NCBI RefSeq assembly: GCF_002287075.1
Contig: NZ_NSKE01000001.1
Location: forward strand, 372,001 to 436,000
Direction: 5' to 3'
DNA from: Fodinibius salipaludis
GTDB taxonomy: Bacteria > Bacteroidota > Rhodothermia > Balneolales > Balneolaceae
DNA: 64,000 nucleotides
Shown here: one piece after another, positions 18,721 through 28,252 of the stretch
How the letters are laid out: each line of letters starts with the position of its first letter
Position numbering within the stretch: position 1 is the stretch's first letter
Made by a program: the position numbers and the translations under genes
The notes under the pieces: generated by a model
What the model saw: the letters and a program-made list of their open reading frames with translations, nothing else
What the model was told of the DNA's origin: nothing
The model's database searches: none

Positions 18721-20847
18721 TTAAGCTTCCTGCATGTCCATCGTCTCTTCCATAACGCGCTGCTGGATATCATGCGGCACCTGATCGTAATGCGAAAACT
18801 CCCGACTATACCGGGCACTGCCTTGGGTTATGGATTTAAGCCGAGTAGCGTAGTGATCGAGCTCCTCCAGCGGGACCTGGGCTTTAATTTTCTGTATCGA
18901 CCCCTCCGAATCCATTCCCATAATCTGTCCGCGCCGAGTACTGATATCGCTCATCACATCTCCCATATAATTAGCCGGAACCGTAACCTCAATATCATAG
19001 ATAGGTTCCATTAGCTTGGGTTTTGCATCCAAAAATCCCTTCCTGAAAGCCATCAGCGCCGCTGTACGGAATGCCGCATCATTGGAATCCACGGAGTGCA
19101 TATCCCCATCATACACCGAAATTCGCAGATCCCGAACGCGACAGTTACTTAGCGGACCGGCTTCCATTTTCTCCATGATCCCCTTGAGGATGGCTGGCAT
19201 AAAACGGTTATCAATCACACCGCCTACGATACAATTTCGAAAGATGAGTTTACCGCCCCATTCCAACTCTATTTCTTGCGTATCGCGTACCTTTAGATCG
19301 TTGTGCTCAGGCATGTTATCCGTCAACGGTTCCATCAGCATCGACACGGCAGCATATTGTCCCGCCCCACCTGATTGCTTCTTGTGTTTGTATTCCGTCC
19401 GAACGGTTTTAGTAATCGTCTCACGATACGGAATTTTCGGCTGTATATATTCCAGTTCGAGATTAAACCTCGTTTCCAGTGCATATTTGATCACTGCCAA
19501 ATGCTCTTCCCCCTGTCCATGAACAATGACCTGCTTCAATTCCTGGCTGTGCTCGATCTTCATGGAAGGATCTTCACGCTGCAGCTGATGCAGAGCATTA
19601 CCCAGCTTATCTTCCTCTCCTTCCTGTTTTAATTCAATAGCCGTACGTATTACCGGCTCGGGAAAATGAATCGGCTCAATAGCTACTTCACCATCTTTGG
19701 GATGCAGTGTATCATTAACGCCGGTATTCTTCAATTTCACAGCCGCTGCCAAATCTCCGGTTGGTATCTTATTAGCTTCCACCCGCTTATTGCCATTTAT
19801 CCAGTAAAGTCCCGACACACGCACACCGTTTCCCGTAGTATGATTGACAAGATCTTGTCCCGATTTTACCGTGCCACCGTAGGATTTGAAATAGAGCATA
19901 TCTCCCACGTGCGATTCTGAACTATTCTTCCAGATAAACATCAACGGATCGGCATTTGTATCCAGCTTAATATCTTCACCCTCAACAGATTTGGGAAGAT
20001 TGGCCTCAAGGGGGTCCGGAGCCACATTTCCCAAAAATCCCATAACGCGTCCCGTGCCCATATTTCGTTTGGCACAGCAACAGAACAGCGGAAATATATC
20101 CCGATTCAACAACGACTGATGGAGCCCTTCCCGCATCTGGCTTTCCGTAAGCTCTCCCTGCTCCAGGTACAAATCCAACAGCGTTTCATCATTTTCTGCC
20201 ACCGTCTCCACCAATTCGTTGTGCAATAGCTCGGCTTGTGATTTATGCGAATCAGGGATTGGTAACTTGTCGGGCTTGCCCCCATCCTCCGGAAATTCAT
20301 ACATCGTCATTTTTAACACATCAATAATAGCATGAAAATCTTCGCCCTCACTGTAGGGATACTGAACCACAACTACTCCACGACCAAATCGCTCCTTGGC
20401 CATATCTACCGTCTTCTGGAAATCAGAATATTCGTTATCTGGTTTATTTACAATAATGAGCGAAGGAATGTTATACTTTTCGGTATATTTCCAATGCAGT
20501 TCTGTGCCCACTTCCACCCCATATTCGGCATTTAATGCAAATATTGCCGTATCGGCCACTCGTAACGCCCCAACAACTTCTCCGATATAATCGGCCGTGC
20601 CCGGCGTATCAATTAGATTTATTTTGCTCCCTCTCCAATCCAGATTTAATAGGCTTGAAAACACAGACTTTCCTTTTTCGTGCTCAACTTCATGATAATC
20701 TGAGGAAGTATTTTTTTGCTCAATGGAACCGCGTCTCTTCTTACTACCGGATTCAAACAGCATCGTTTCTGCAAGTGTAGTCTTGCCCGACCCGGCATGT
20801 CCCAACAGTACAATGTTTCTGATTTTTGATGGCTTGTAAACATTCAT
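18721..20847 (-). CDS. Elongation factor G-like GTPase (divergent paralogue)
   Basis: The 708 residues contain all EF-G domains: a GTPase with P-loop GHAGSGKT (16-23) and NKPD (134-137), then domains II to V. Several G-domain residues depart from canonical EF-G. The DTPGH motif reads DTPGT, so the GTPase-activating His is Thr84, and switch I lacks the RGITI sequence (EKGKSV instead). This marks the EF-G-like/FusA2-type subgroup, whose role (an accessory translocase, or a recycling factor) is not settled. GGAGGT lies 6 nt before the ATG, a strong Shine-Dalgarno. I infer that a canonical fusA exists elsewhere. Confidence 0.88.
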   Translation of the reverse strand: MNVYKPSKIRNIVLLGHAGSGKTTLAETMLFESGSKKRRGSIEQKNTSSDYHEVEHEKGKSVFSSLLNLDWRGSKINLIDTPGTADYIGEVVGALRVADTAIFALNAEYGVEVGTELHWKYTEKYNIPSLIIVNKPDNEYSDFQKTVDMAKERFGRGVVVVQYPYSEGEDFHAIIDVLKMTMYEFPEDGGKPDKLPIPDSHKSQAELLHNELVETVAENDETLLDLYLEQGELTESQMREGLHQSLLNRDIFPLFCCCAKRNMGTGRVMGFLGNVAPDPLEANLPKSVEGEDIKLDTNADPLMFIWKNSSESHVGDMLYFKSYGGTVKSGQDLVNHTTGNGVRVSGLYWINGNKRVEANKIPTGDLAAAVKLKNTGVNDTLHPKDGEVAIEPIHFPEPVIRTAIELKQEGEEDKLGNALHQLQREDPSMKIEHSQELKQVIVHGQGEEHLAVIKYALETRFNLELEYIQPKIPYRETITKTVRTEYKHKKQSGGAGQYAAVSMLMEPLTDNMPEHNDLKVRDTQEIELEWGGKLIFRNCIVGGVIDNRFMPAILKGIMEKMEAGPLSNCRVRDLRISVYDGDMHSVDSNDAAFRTAALMAFRKGFLDAKPKLMEPIYDIEVTVPANYMGDVMSDISTRRGQIMGMDSEGSIQKIKAQVPLEELDHYATRLKSITQGSARYSREFSHYDQVPHDIQQRVMEETMDMQEA

Positions 20848-21009
20848 AGGCTACCTCCGTTTTTAGGGATGTGGGAAATCACCAGAGCACTCTTTCATAA
20901 TACCATAGTAGTGATATTTTTTAGAAATGTTGATATGTAACATGGCTTTTTTAACCATTGCTCACTCCGGTGCGTTGTATTGTCTTTAGACAAGTAAGGC
21001 AAAAAAAGA

Positions 21010-21038
21010 TTTGAACTCAATACTTTGTGTTAAATTTG
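21010..21038 (+). promoter_or_regulatory. Bacteroidota-type promoter for the asparaginase gene
   Basis: TTTG at 21010-21013 is followed after 17 bp by TAAATTTG at 21031-21038. This matches the -33 TTG / -7 TAnnTTTG consensus of Bacteroidota housekeeping promoters. It predicts a transcript starting near 21045 and a leader of about 36 nt before the ATG at 21081. Confidence 0.5.
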
Positions 21039-21080
21039 GTAACATTAGCTGCGGATTCCATCAAAACACAAAAACCATTC

Positions 21081-22079
21081 ATGAAAAGTATTCTACTTAT
21101 ACAAACGGGCGGCACTATTGCCATGGATGCCAGCGAGGATCAAAAGCCAACGCTAAATCCCCAAAAATGGACGGAGCTGATGTACCAAGCCATCCCCGAA
21201 CTTTCAGAAATTGCTGATATAAAAATGGAGCGTCTCTTTTTCGAAGACAGTTCTGACATCAACAAAAAACATTGGGCAGCTATAGCAGAATTCATCCGCA
21301 GCAACTATGAGGATTACGATGGGTTTGTAATTCTACACGGCACCGATACTATGGCTTATACGGCATCGGCACTTTCATTTGCCTTACAGGGATTGGATAA
21401 ACCGATCATTCTGACCGGCAGCCAGGTTCCCATGAGCAACATCCGCAGCGACGCTCGGCGAAATCTGGTTAACGCTATTGAAATGGCAACAATGTCACTC
21501 CCAGAAGTGGCCATCTGTTTTAATGATTTTGTCTACCGCGGCAATCGGGCGACCAAAATGAGTATCGGTGATTTTGATGCCTTCGCATCCCCCAACTATC
21601 CGCCCTTGGCAGAAATCGGACTCAATATTGATATACGCGATCACGTGCACACTCCTTCAGAGTCGTTAGAGGTAGCAACTGGTTTTTCTGAACAGGTTTT
21701 TCTCCTTAAAATCTATCCCAATTTAAATCCCGATTTTCTGAGCCAAATTAATTTTGGTGACAATCGTGCACTCATTATCGAGGCGTTCGGGAGCGGAAAC
21801 TTTCCCATTCACGGTGACCAAAGCCTGTTACCGTTCTTCAAAAAATGTCTTCAAAATGATATTCTATTAATTATTACTTCCCAGGCTGCGTATGATGCTG
21901 TAGATCTGAACAATTATGAAAGTGGACGCAAAGCCCTGGAGATTGGAGCACTCAGTGCTAAAGATATGACAACCGAAGCAACCCTCACAAAAATAATGTA
22001 TCTTCTTGCCAAGCATGACGATAATACAACAGTAGGCCAGCAGTTTAACAGGAATTTAGTTGGAGAAATGACGGAGTAA
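21081..22079 (+). CDS. ansA: Type I L-asparaginase
   Basis: This enzyme hydrolyses asparagine to aspartate and ammonia. From the ATG at 21081 it has 332 residues. The first catalytic Thr lies in QTGGTIAM (about 9-16). The second Thr-Asp pair lies in HGTDTMAY, and ILTGSQVPM follows with the conserved Ser/Gln. There is no signal peptide, so it is cytoplasmic. An upstream in-frame start at 21027 is possible but would overlap a good promoter match at 21010-21038, so I prefer 21081. The exonuclease gene starts 2 bp after its stop. Confidence 0.93.
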   Translation: MKSILLIQTGGTIAMDASEDQKPTLNPQKWTELMYQAIPELSEIADIKMERLFFEDSSDINKKHWAAIAEFIRSNYEDYDGFVILHGTDTMAYTASALSFALQGLDKPIILTGSQVPMSNIRSDARRNLVNAIEMATMSLPEVAICFNDFVYRGNRATKMSIGDFDAFASPNYPPLAEIGLNIDIRDHVHTPSESLEVATGFSEQVFLLKIYPNLNPDFLSQINFGDNRALIIEAFGSGNFPIHGDQSLLPFFKKCLQNDILLIITSQAAYDAVDLNNYESGRKALEIGALSAKDMTTEATLTKIMYLLAKHDDNTTVGQQFNRNLVGEMTE

Positions 22080-22081
22080 TT

Positions 22082-22792
22082 ATGTTTTTTGTTTTTGATG
22101 TTGAAACCATCCCCGATTTTGAATTTGTTCGCCAGGTTATTGAAAATCCCGAGACAGATGATGATGAACTACTAATACAGGCCAGCGAAGACTTAGCGCG
22201 GAACTCATCGGGATTTCTACCGCCAATGTACCACAAAATGATCTCATGGGTAGGTCTTTGGATTGAAAATAACGGCATGCCGAAACAAAAAGTGGGCTGG
22301 CACGGCACCGATGAAAAAGAGGGGTTAAAAAAACTATTCGACGCCCTCAGCACCTATAAAGACTTCGGGTTGGTGCATCACAACGGCCGCGGCTTTGACC
22401 TCCCGTTGCTCACTTATCGTGCCCTTAAACACGGGCTACAGATGCCGAAACGCCTGAATCACTACGATATTAAATATCGTTACAGTAACGACAATGTCGA
22501 TCTGCTTGATGAGTTTAGCAACTACGGAGCCAGCTCGTGGCCCAAGCTTAAGCACCTGGGCTATCTTATTGATATCCCCTTTAAACAAACCGGTGAAGGC
22601 AATGAAGTACTTAAAATGTTCCGTGAAGATCAGCTGGCTGAAATTGAGCACTATTGCTATGAGGATGTAATGGCAACCTATGTTGTTTGGCTACACCTGA
22701 AATATACTGTCGGTGATATTGACAAGGAGTTGTTCGATAATCTCAATGACCGCGCAATGAATAAGCTTAAAGAAATACAGGATGGAGAATAA
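22082..22792 (+). CDS. PolB-like DEDDy 3'-5' exonuclease
   Basis: The 236 residues match the predicted 3'-5' exonuclease related to DNA polymerase B proofreading domains. All four acidic positions of a DEDDy nuclease are visible: FDVETIPD (Asp6, Glu8), NGRGFDLPLL with the second Asp, and YCYEDVMATY giving YxxxD near residue 195. No polymerase domain is attached. It would remove nucleotides from DNA or RNA 3' ends; the substrate is unknown. It is separated from ansA by only 2 bp, so they are co-transcribed despite unrelated roles. Confidence 0.85.
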   Translation: MFFVFDVETIPDFEFVRQVIENPETDDDELLIQASEDLARNSSGFLPPMYHKMISWVGLWIENNGMPKQKVGWHGTDEKEGLKKLFDALSTYKDFGLVHHNGRGFDLPLLTYRALKHGLQMPKRLNHYDIKYRYSNDNVDLLDEFSNYGASSWPKLKHLGYLIDIPFKQTGEGNEVLKMFREDQLAEIEHYCYEDVMATYVVWLHLKYTVGDIDKELFDNLNDRAMNKLKEIQDGE

Positions 22793-22874
22793 ACTATTTA
22801 CCTGTCCATCCGATATTAAGTTCAGTCATTGGATAGCACTTTTCCTAAAATAGGACAGGGACTACAAAGTAAAC

Positions 22875-22962
22875 GATCCGTAGCAAAGCCTACCTTCGCC
22901 GAACCTTTTCAACAGAAAGTAAAAATTATAGCAAATGGCTACGTGCAGCCATGCTACGGATC
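22875..22962. repeat. Inverted repeat with nested hairpin between convergent genes
   Basis: GATCCGTAGCA at 22875-22885 and TGCTACGGATC at 22952-22962 are perfect 11-bp inverted arms 66 bp apart. Inside the right part, ATGGCT-ACGTGC-AGCCAT (22935-22952) forms its own hairpin. The structure lies between the exonuclease gene (+) and glgC (-) and could end both transcripts or be a small repeat-element relic. Confidence 0.55.
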
Positions 22963-23026
22963 GAGATGAGATTGAGTTGAATATTTCTACTCAATACTCA
23001 CCTCTCACTACTCAAAACTATTCATT

Positions 23027-24298
23027 CTATATCTTTGTCCCGTCTTCAATTATTTCACCTTTTGGAATAATCACAATTCCATCAACTACGTGGTAGTGTT
23101 CGTATTCCCCGTCTTCGAGATGATCTCCGCCAGCAATTCGTACATCATCCCCGATTTTAACATTCTTATCAATAATGGCATTACTGATAAAACAGCGCTG
23201 TCCAATACCCATGGGAGGATTATCATCCGTGCTTTGCTCGATCTCTTCCTGCGATTGAAAGAAATCGTTCCCCATAATTATGGAGTGTTCGATGGTAGTA
23301 CCCTTTCCTACTCGTGATCTGATACCAATGATCGATCGCTCAATTCGGCTGGCCTCAACTAAACAACCCTCTGCTAATACTGAATGATCAAAAGTAGTTC
23401 CCGACAGTTTAGATGCGGGAAGCATGCGAGCATGGGTGTAAATAAAATCCTCATTGTCGTACAGGTTAAATTGAGGCAGATCGTCGGTAAGTGCCAAGTT
23501 TGCTTCAAAAAATGATTTTATCGTTCCAATATCAGTCCAGTAACCGTCAAACTCATAACTTTGCACCTGATAATCCTCTTTAATGGCCTCGGGAATAATC
23601 TCTTTACCGAAATCGGTTGCATCTTCGTACTCAGCAAACAAATCGTTGAGGATATCTTTTTTAAAGATATAAATCCCCATCGAAGCCAAATATACTCGAC
23701 CATCTTTCTTAAATTTCTCCGGGGTTTCAGATTTCCACTGGTCAAGGTCATCATAATCCGGTTTTTCGACAAAGCTTTCAATAAAGCCTTCTTTATTTGT
23801 TTTCATTATGCCAAATCCGGTTGCGTCTTCAGCAACAACGGGAATAGTACCAATCGTAATATCGGCATCATTATCTTCGTGCTTTTTCATCATCTTGCGA
23901 TAGTCCATTTGGTAGAGCTGATCACCGGATAAAATTAGCACGTGTTCATGGCTGTGGTTTTCCATGTGATGAATGGATTGCCGAACTGCATCGGCCGTAC
24001 CCTGATACCAGTTTTTACTTTCAGGAGTCTGCTCAGCTGCCAAAATGTCCACAAAACCCCTACTGAATACATCAAAATTATAGGAATTTTTGATATGACG
24101 GTTTAATGAGGCAGAATTAAATTGGGTGAGCACATATATACGACGTACACCAGAGTTAATGCAGTTCGAGATGGGAATATCCACCAGCCGGTACTTACCA
24201 GCTACCGGTACCGCCGGCTTCGACCGCATCTTGGTTAATGGAAATAAGCGAGTTCCCTGTCCACCACCTAAAATAACCGCAATTACTTTTCTACGCAT
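23027..24298 (-). CDS. glgC: Glucose-1-phosphate adenylyltransferase
   Basis: GlgC makes ADP-glucose, the committed donor for glycogen synthesis. The nucleotide-binding motif ILGGGQGTRLFPLT lies at residues 9-22. The substrate segment near GIYIFKKD and the C-terminal left-handed beta-helix with repeated hexapeptides (about 290-410) are also visible. The 423 residues match the bacterial enzyme. It follows glgA by 23 bp on the same strand, so the two form a glycogen operon. Confidence 0.95.
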   Translation of the reverse strand: MRRKVIAVILGGGQGTRLFPLTKMRSKPAVPVAGKYRLVDIPISNCINSGVRRIYVLTQFNSASLNRHIKNSYNFDVFSRGFVDILAAEQTPESKNWYQGTADAVRQSIHHMENHSHEHVLILSGDQLYQMDYRKMMKKHEDNDADITIGTIPVVAEDATGFGIMKTNKEGFIESFVEKPDYDDLDQWKSETPEKFKKDGRVYLASMGIYIFKKDILNDLFAEYEDATDFGKEIIPEAIKEDYQVQSYEFDGYWTDIGTIKSFFEANLALTDDLPQFNLYDNEDFIYTHARMLPASKLSGTTFDHSVLAEGCLVEASRIERSIIGIRSRVGKGTTIEHSIIMGNDFFQSQEEIEQSTDDNPPMGIGQRCFISNAIIDKNVKIGDDVRIAGGDHLEDGEYEHYHVVDGIVIIPKGEIIEDGTKI

Positions 24299-24321
24299 AA
24301 ATACTTTTGTCTATAAGTTGA

Positions 24322-25761
24322 TTATTGTTCAATCAGCTCGGTATACATTTTAATATATTCTTTGGCCGAGGCATTCCAAGAAAAATCAAGATTCATAATT
24401 CTTTTTCGAACCCCCGCCATTTTTCGCCCATCTTTAAACAGATCTATCGCTCGTTGAACGGCATCCTGCGCCGCATGAAAGGTAAAATCGTTAAAGGTAA
24501 TTCCGTACCCTTCATCTTTGCTAATATCAACGACGGTATCTTTTAAGCCACCAACATTACGCACAATAGGTACAGTTCCATAACGCATACAGTACATTTG
24601 GTTGAGTCCGCACGGTTCCACGCGTGAGGGCATAATCATAAAGTCACTGCCAGCATAAATCTGATGCGCCAGTGGCTCGTTATAATCCAAAGCAGCATCA
24701 AAATAACCGATAAAACGATTACTCATCGATTCAAACTGATGGTGCAGCTCACGATCGCCCGTACCCAGAACAATAAAATTGACAGATTGCTCAGACTCTA
24801 ATAACGAACGGAATAGATCTGGCAACAGATCGGCTCCCTTCTCATAGACTAGTCGACCAATAAATGATATCGTTGGATACTGTGGATCCAGACCAAACTC
24901 TTCGCAAAGCACTTTCTTGTTTTTACGCTTACCGGCTGCCGTTTTTCGTTTGTTAAATGAATGCGCAATCATCGGGTCGGTTTCCGGATCCCAGACATTG
25001 GTATCTATGCCGTTGATAATGCCGCGAGACTTCTGTTCTTCGTTCTGAAATAACCATTCCAAGCCGTTACTGTTATACGATAGCTCTTTCATATATGACT
25101 CTGAAACGGTTGTTATTTGCCAGCATGTTTTAAGTCCGGCAGCCAAACAGTTCAATTTGCCATCCCAATCAAGCAAGCCAAAGTTCTGATCATCAAAATT
25201 GGGTAACAAATGAGCTTTACCTCGATCATAGTCACCATGGTATTCCGCATTATGCACCGTAAGTACAGTGGGAATATGTTTTAAATCATTATAACGATAA
25301 CATTGGGTGAGCATAAAGGGCATCAGTCCGGTATGGTGGTCGTGGCAATGCAGCAGATCGGGCTTTTCCTTGATCCCGTTAAACCAGTCTAACACCGCAA
25401 TTTGAAAACTGGCAAATCGCTCAAAATCATCCCAATAGCTATTCCCCGTGTCAGCATCAGTATAAATACCGGGACGATCGAACCGACCGGGAATATCTAC
25501 CACATACAATGGAAAGCCCAGCGTATCTTTTGCCTCTCGCTGTATCGAAAACTCAAACTGCCAGTCCCCCAGCGGCGCACTACCCTGCAACACTGTCTCA
25601 AAGGTATGCTCCTTCATCCATTCATTAGCATATTTAGGCATCACAACCGACGCCTCGGCCAGCTCATCATTAAGATACTTTGGCAGCGCCCCAACTACAT
25701 CTGCCAATCCACCTACTTTTGCAACGGGATAACATTCGGCACTTAGATGGAATATTTTCAT
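24322..25761 (-). CDS. glgA: Glycogen synthase (ADP-glucose)
   Basis: GlgA (GT5) extends alpha-1,4-glucan from ADP-glucose. The ATG at 25761 gives 479 residues and places MKIFHLSAECYPVAKVGGL at the N-terminus, the usual GT5 beginning with the ADP-glucose-binding KVGGL motif. An upstream in-frame start at 25800 would add 13 unconserved residues. The second Rossmann domain shows FIGRLVYEKGADLL and the catalytic E in PSRVEPCGLNQMY. It lies upstream of glgC in an apparent two-gene operon. Confidence 0.95.
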   Translation of the reverse strand: MKIFHLSAECYPVAKVGGLADVVGALPKYLNDELAEASVVMPKYANEWMKEHTFETVLQGSAPLGDWQFEFSIQREAKDTLGFPLYVVDIPGRFDRPGIYTDADTGNSYWDDFERFASFQIAVLDWFNGIKEKPDLLHCHDHHTGLMPFMLTQCYRYNDLKHIPTVLTVHNAEYHGDYDRGKAHLLPNFDDQNFGLLDWDGKLNCLAAGLKTCWQITTVSESYMKELSYNSNGLEWLFQNEEQKSRGIINGIDTNVWDPETDPMIAHSFNKRKTAAGKRKNKKVLCEEFGLDPQYPTISFIGRLVYEKGADLLPDLFRSLLESEQSVNFIVLGTGDRELHHQFESMSNRFIGYFDAALDYNEPLAHQIYAGSDFMIMPSRVEPCGLNQMYCMRYGTVPIVRNVGGLKDTVVDISKDEGYGITFNDFTFHAAQDAVQRAIDLFKDGRKMAGVRKRIMNLDFSWNASAKEYIKMYTELIEQ

Positions 25762-25916
25762 TTTTGAAATAATGTTAGAAATAACTTTTTTGCAGATCAA
25801 TATTTTGCTACAGTTAGATTATGTTGAAATAATCAAAACTTTATGGTTCAATCAAAATCTTTCTTTATAAGTAACTTTATCCTACCTTCAGTGAAAAATA
25901 ATCATCAATCACACAT

Positions 25917-26837
25917 ATGGCAGTAATTGAAGTAGATAATATTTCGAAATCGTTTGGGGATACGCGAGCTGTAAAAAATGTAAGTTTTGAAATTCCAAAA
26001 GGCCGCATTTTTGGATTACTTGGTCCAAATGGTGCCGGTAAAACAACAGCTATCCGTATTATCAACCACATTCTTATTGCTGACAGTGGTACCGTAACCA
26101 TCAACGGTTATCCCGTAAGTTCGAAAACGCAGCGCATGATCGGCTACATGCCCGAAGAGCGTGGGTTGTACAAAAAAATGAAGGTGGGTGAACAACTCAT
26201 TTATCTCGCACAACTCAAGGGATTGTCACACGAAGAAGCCCAAAAGAAAATCCGTTACTGGCTCGACCGCTTCGAAGCAAGCGCCTGGTTCGACAAAAAG
26301 GTCGGGGAGCTCTCTAAAGGCATGTCCCAAAAAATACAGTTTATCGCTACGATAGCGCATAATCCCGACATCTATATCTTTGACGAACCGTTCAGCGGTC
26401 TTGATCCCATCAACAGCGAAATGCTTAAAGAGATCGTCATTGAACTGCGTGACAAAAGTAATACCATTCTATTTTCGACCCACCGAATGGAACAGGTTGA
26501 ACAGATGTGTGATGATATCTGCCTATTTAATAACGGCAAGGCCGTATTGAACGGAAATCTGCGCGAGATAAAACAGCGTTATGGCAAAAACACCATCAAT
26601 ATAGAATTTGAAGGTGATGATGCTTTTCTGGATGAACTCCAGGAAGTACGCATTAACAACCGATCAACCAATTATGCTGAAATCCGCGTCCTCGACGGGC
26701 AATCCATGCAGAATATCCTCAAAAAAGCGATGAATCACGCCCAAATTTATAAGTTTGAACGTGTCGAACCCTCGCTTACCGAAATTTTTATCTCCACCGT
26801 TGGTGAAGATAATATTAATCCAAAAGAATTGAGCTAA
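25917..26837 (+). CDS. ABC transporter ATP-binding protein (NatA-like)
   Basis: This 306-residue ATPase has Walker A GPNGAGKTT near residue 38, signature LSKGMSQK near 137, Walker B IYIFDEPFSGLDP near 155, and the switch His in FSTHRMEQ. The C-terminal 80 residues are an extra domain (DUF4162-like) typical of exporter ATPases of the NatA type. The permease begins 3 bp after its stop. The pair probably forms an ABC-2 type exporter; the annotated NatA example exports sodium, but the substrate here cannot be read. Confidence 0.93.
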   Translation: MAVIEVDNISKSFGDTRAVKNVSFEIPKGRIFGLLGPNGAGKTTAIRIINHILIADSGTVTINGYPVSSKTQRMIGYMPEERGLYKKMKVGEQLIYLAQLKGLSHEEAQKKIRYWLDRFEASAWFDKKVGELSKGMSQKIQFIATIAHNPDIYIFDEPFSGLDPINSEMLKEIVIELRDKSNTILFSTHRMEQVEQMCDDICLFNNGKAVLNGNLREIKQRYGKNTINIEFEGDDAFLDELQEVRINNRSTNYAEIRVLDGQSMQNILKKAMNHAQIYKFERVEPSLTEIFISTVGEDNINPKELS

Positions 26838-26840
26838 TTC

Positions 26841-28145
26841 ATGAGTTTGCGTCAGATTTTACTCGTACTAAAGCGGGAATACGTAACCCGCATACGTTCT
26901 AAAGCATTTATCCTTGCTACTGTTTTAATTCCACTGGGGATGATTGCTTTTGTCGGTATCGTTATCGGTATCTCGGTATGGGACTCCGATACCCAGCAAA
27001 CGATTGGTATTGCAGATCAAACCGAAGTGCTTTATCCCCGGCTGGAGGAAATGGCTCCTGACCGTTATCAAAACTTATCTGAGCTAACCGAAGACTCGTT
27101 AAGAACACTTGTTCAGCAAGAAGAAATTGACGGATTCATCGTTTTGGGCGAATCCCATGTTGAGGGGCAGGAAGATCCGGAATTTGTATCCAGCGGTAGC
27201 GGAGGACTCAGTCTCCAAAATACGCTGCGCACTGATTTACGCGAAGTTATACGCAATGAGCGACTCAAACGAGCCAATGTATCAGAAGATGTGCAAGAAA
27301 TTTATGCAAGTGATATTGCCTTAACAACAACAAAACTCACCGAAACAGGCAAGGAAACCGAAGATGATACTGGATTTCTTACTATTGTAGGAGTTATTAT
27401 GGGGGCTATCATTTTTGGAGCTATTTCCGGATATGGGGGACTCATTACCCGAAGTGTAATCGAAGAAAAAACCAATCGTATTATTGAAGTTATTGCGTCC
27501 TCAGTAAAACCCATCGAACTCCTTTTTGGAAAATTAGCGGGCATAGGAGCGTTAGCTCTTACCCAAATGACTTTTTGGGTTGCTTCTCTACTGGGACTTG
27601 CCGCTGCGACAGGCCCGTTAGCCGGAATGTTTCTTAGCGAGCAGATGTCGAATATGCCCGAAACATCCCAAACAGCGTCGGCCCAACAAGGCATCAATCC
27701 CGAAATGTTCTCGATTCCCACCATTGAACCTTCGCTGATCATCTACTTTGCCATCTTTTTTATCCTCGGGTACCTGATCTACGCTTCCATTTTTGCGGCC
27801 ATCGGTTCAGCCGTAGATTCTGAAGCCGACACCCAACAGTATATGTTTCCCGTCATGGTTCCTATTTTTGTGGCCTATATTATTATGTTCCAAACGATGA
27901 ACAATCCTGATGGTACCCTTTCAGTTGTTGGCTCACTAATACCTCTCTGCACTCCCATCGTTATGATTACCCGTATCGCCATAACGGATGTTCCGTTCTG
28001 GCAAATTGGACTCTCAATGTTATTGATGATCGGCACTTTTATCGGAACAATGTGGCTGAGTGCAAAAATTTATAGTGTAGGTATTCTCAGCTACGGCAAG
28101 AGTACCAATTGGAAAGAACTGTTAAAATGGGTTAAACAGGGATAA
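26841..28145 (+). CDS. ABC-2 type permease (NatB-like)
   Basis: This 434-residue membrane protein has one N-terminal transmembrane helix (about 20-45), a large extracytoplasmic domain (about 46-180), and five or six helices in the C-terminal half. The motif EEKTNRIIEVIASSVKPIE is typical of NatB/YhaP-type ABC-2 permeases. It is adjacent to its ATPase with a 3-bp gap. The long soluble loop before the second helix is normal for this subfamily. Confidence 0.92.
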   Translation: MSLRQILLVLKREYVTRIRSKAFILATVLIPLGMIAFVGIVIGISVWDSDTQQTIGIADQTEVLYPRLEEMAPDRYQNLSELTEDSLRTLVQQEEIDGFIVLGESHVEGQEDPEFVSSGSGGLSLQNTLRTDLREVIRNERLKRANVSEDVQEIYASDIALTTTKLTETGKETEDDTGFLTIVGVIMGAIIFGAISGYGGLITRSVIEEKTNRIIEVIASSVKPIELLFGKLAGIGALALTQMTFWVASLLGLAAATGPLAGMFLSEQMSNMPETSQTASAQQGINPEMFSIPTIEPSLIIYFAIFFILGYLIYASIFAAIGSAVDSEADTQQYMFPVMVPIFVAYIIMFQTMNNPDGTLSVVGSLIPLCTPIVMITRIAITDVPFWQIGLSMLLMIGTFIGTMWLSAKIYSVGILSYGKSTNWKELLKWVKQG

Positions 28146-28252
28146 TAAATTTTACTTAAATCCTCAGGAATTCTTCAATTAATATTTTTCTGCATTTAAA
28201 ATGCTTAAACAAGTTTACTATAAATTAGACCCTGAGAATTTTTGACCTTTAG

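Noticed and set aside
28146-28252. CTCAGG and CCTGAG arms between convergent genes as a terminator
   Set aside because: Arms are only 6 bp and over 60 bp apart, too weak.
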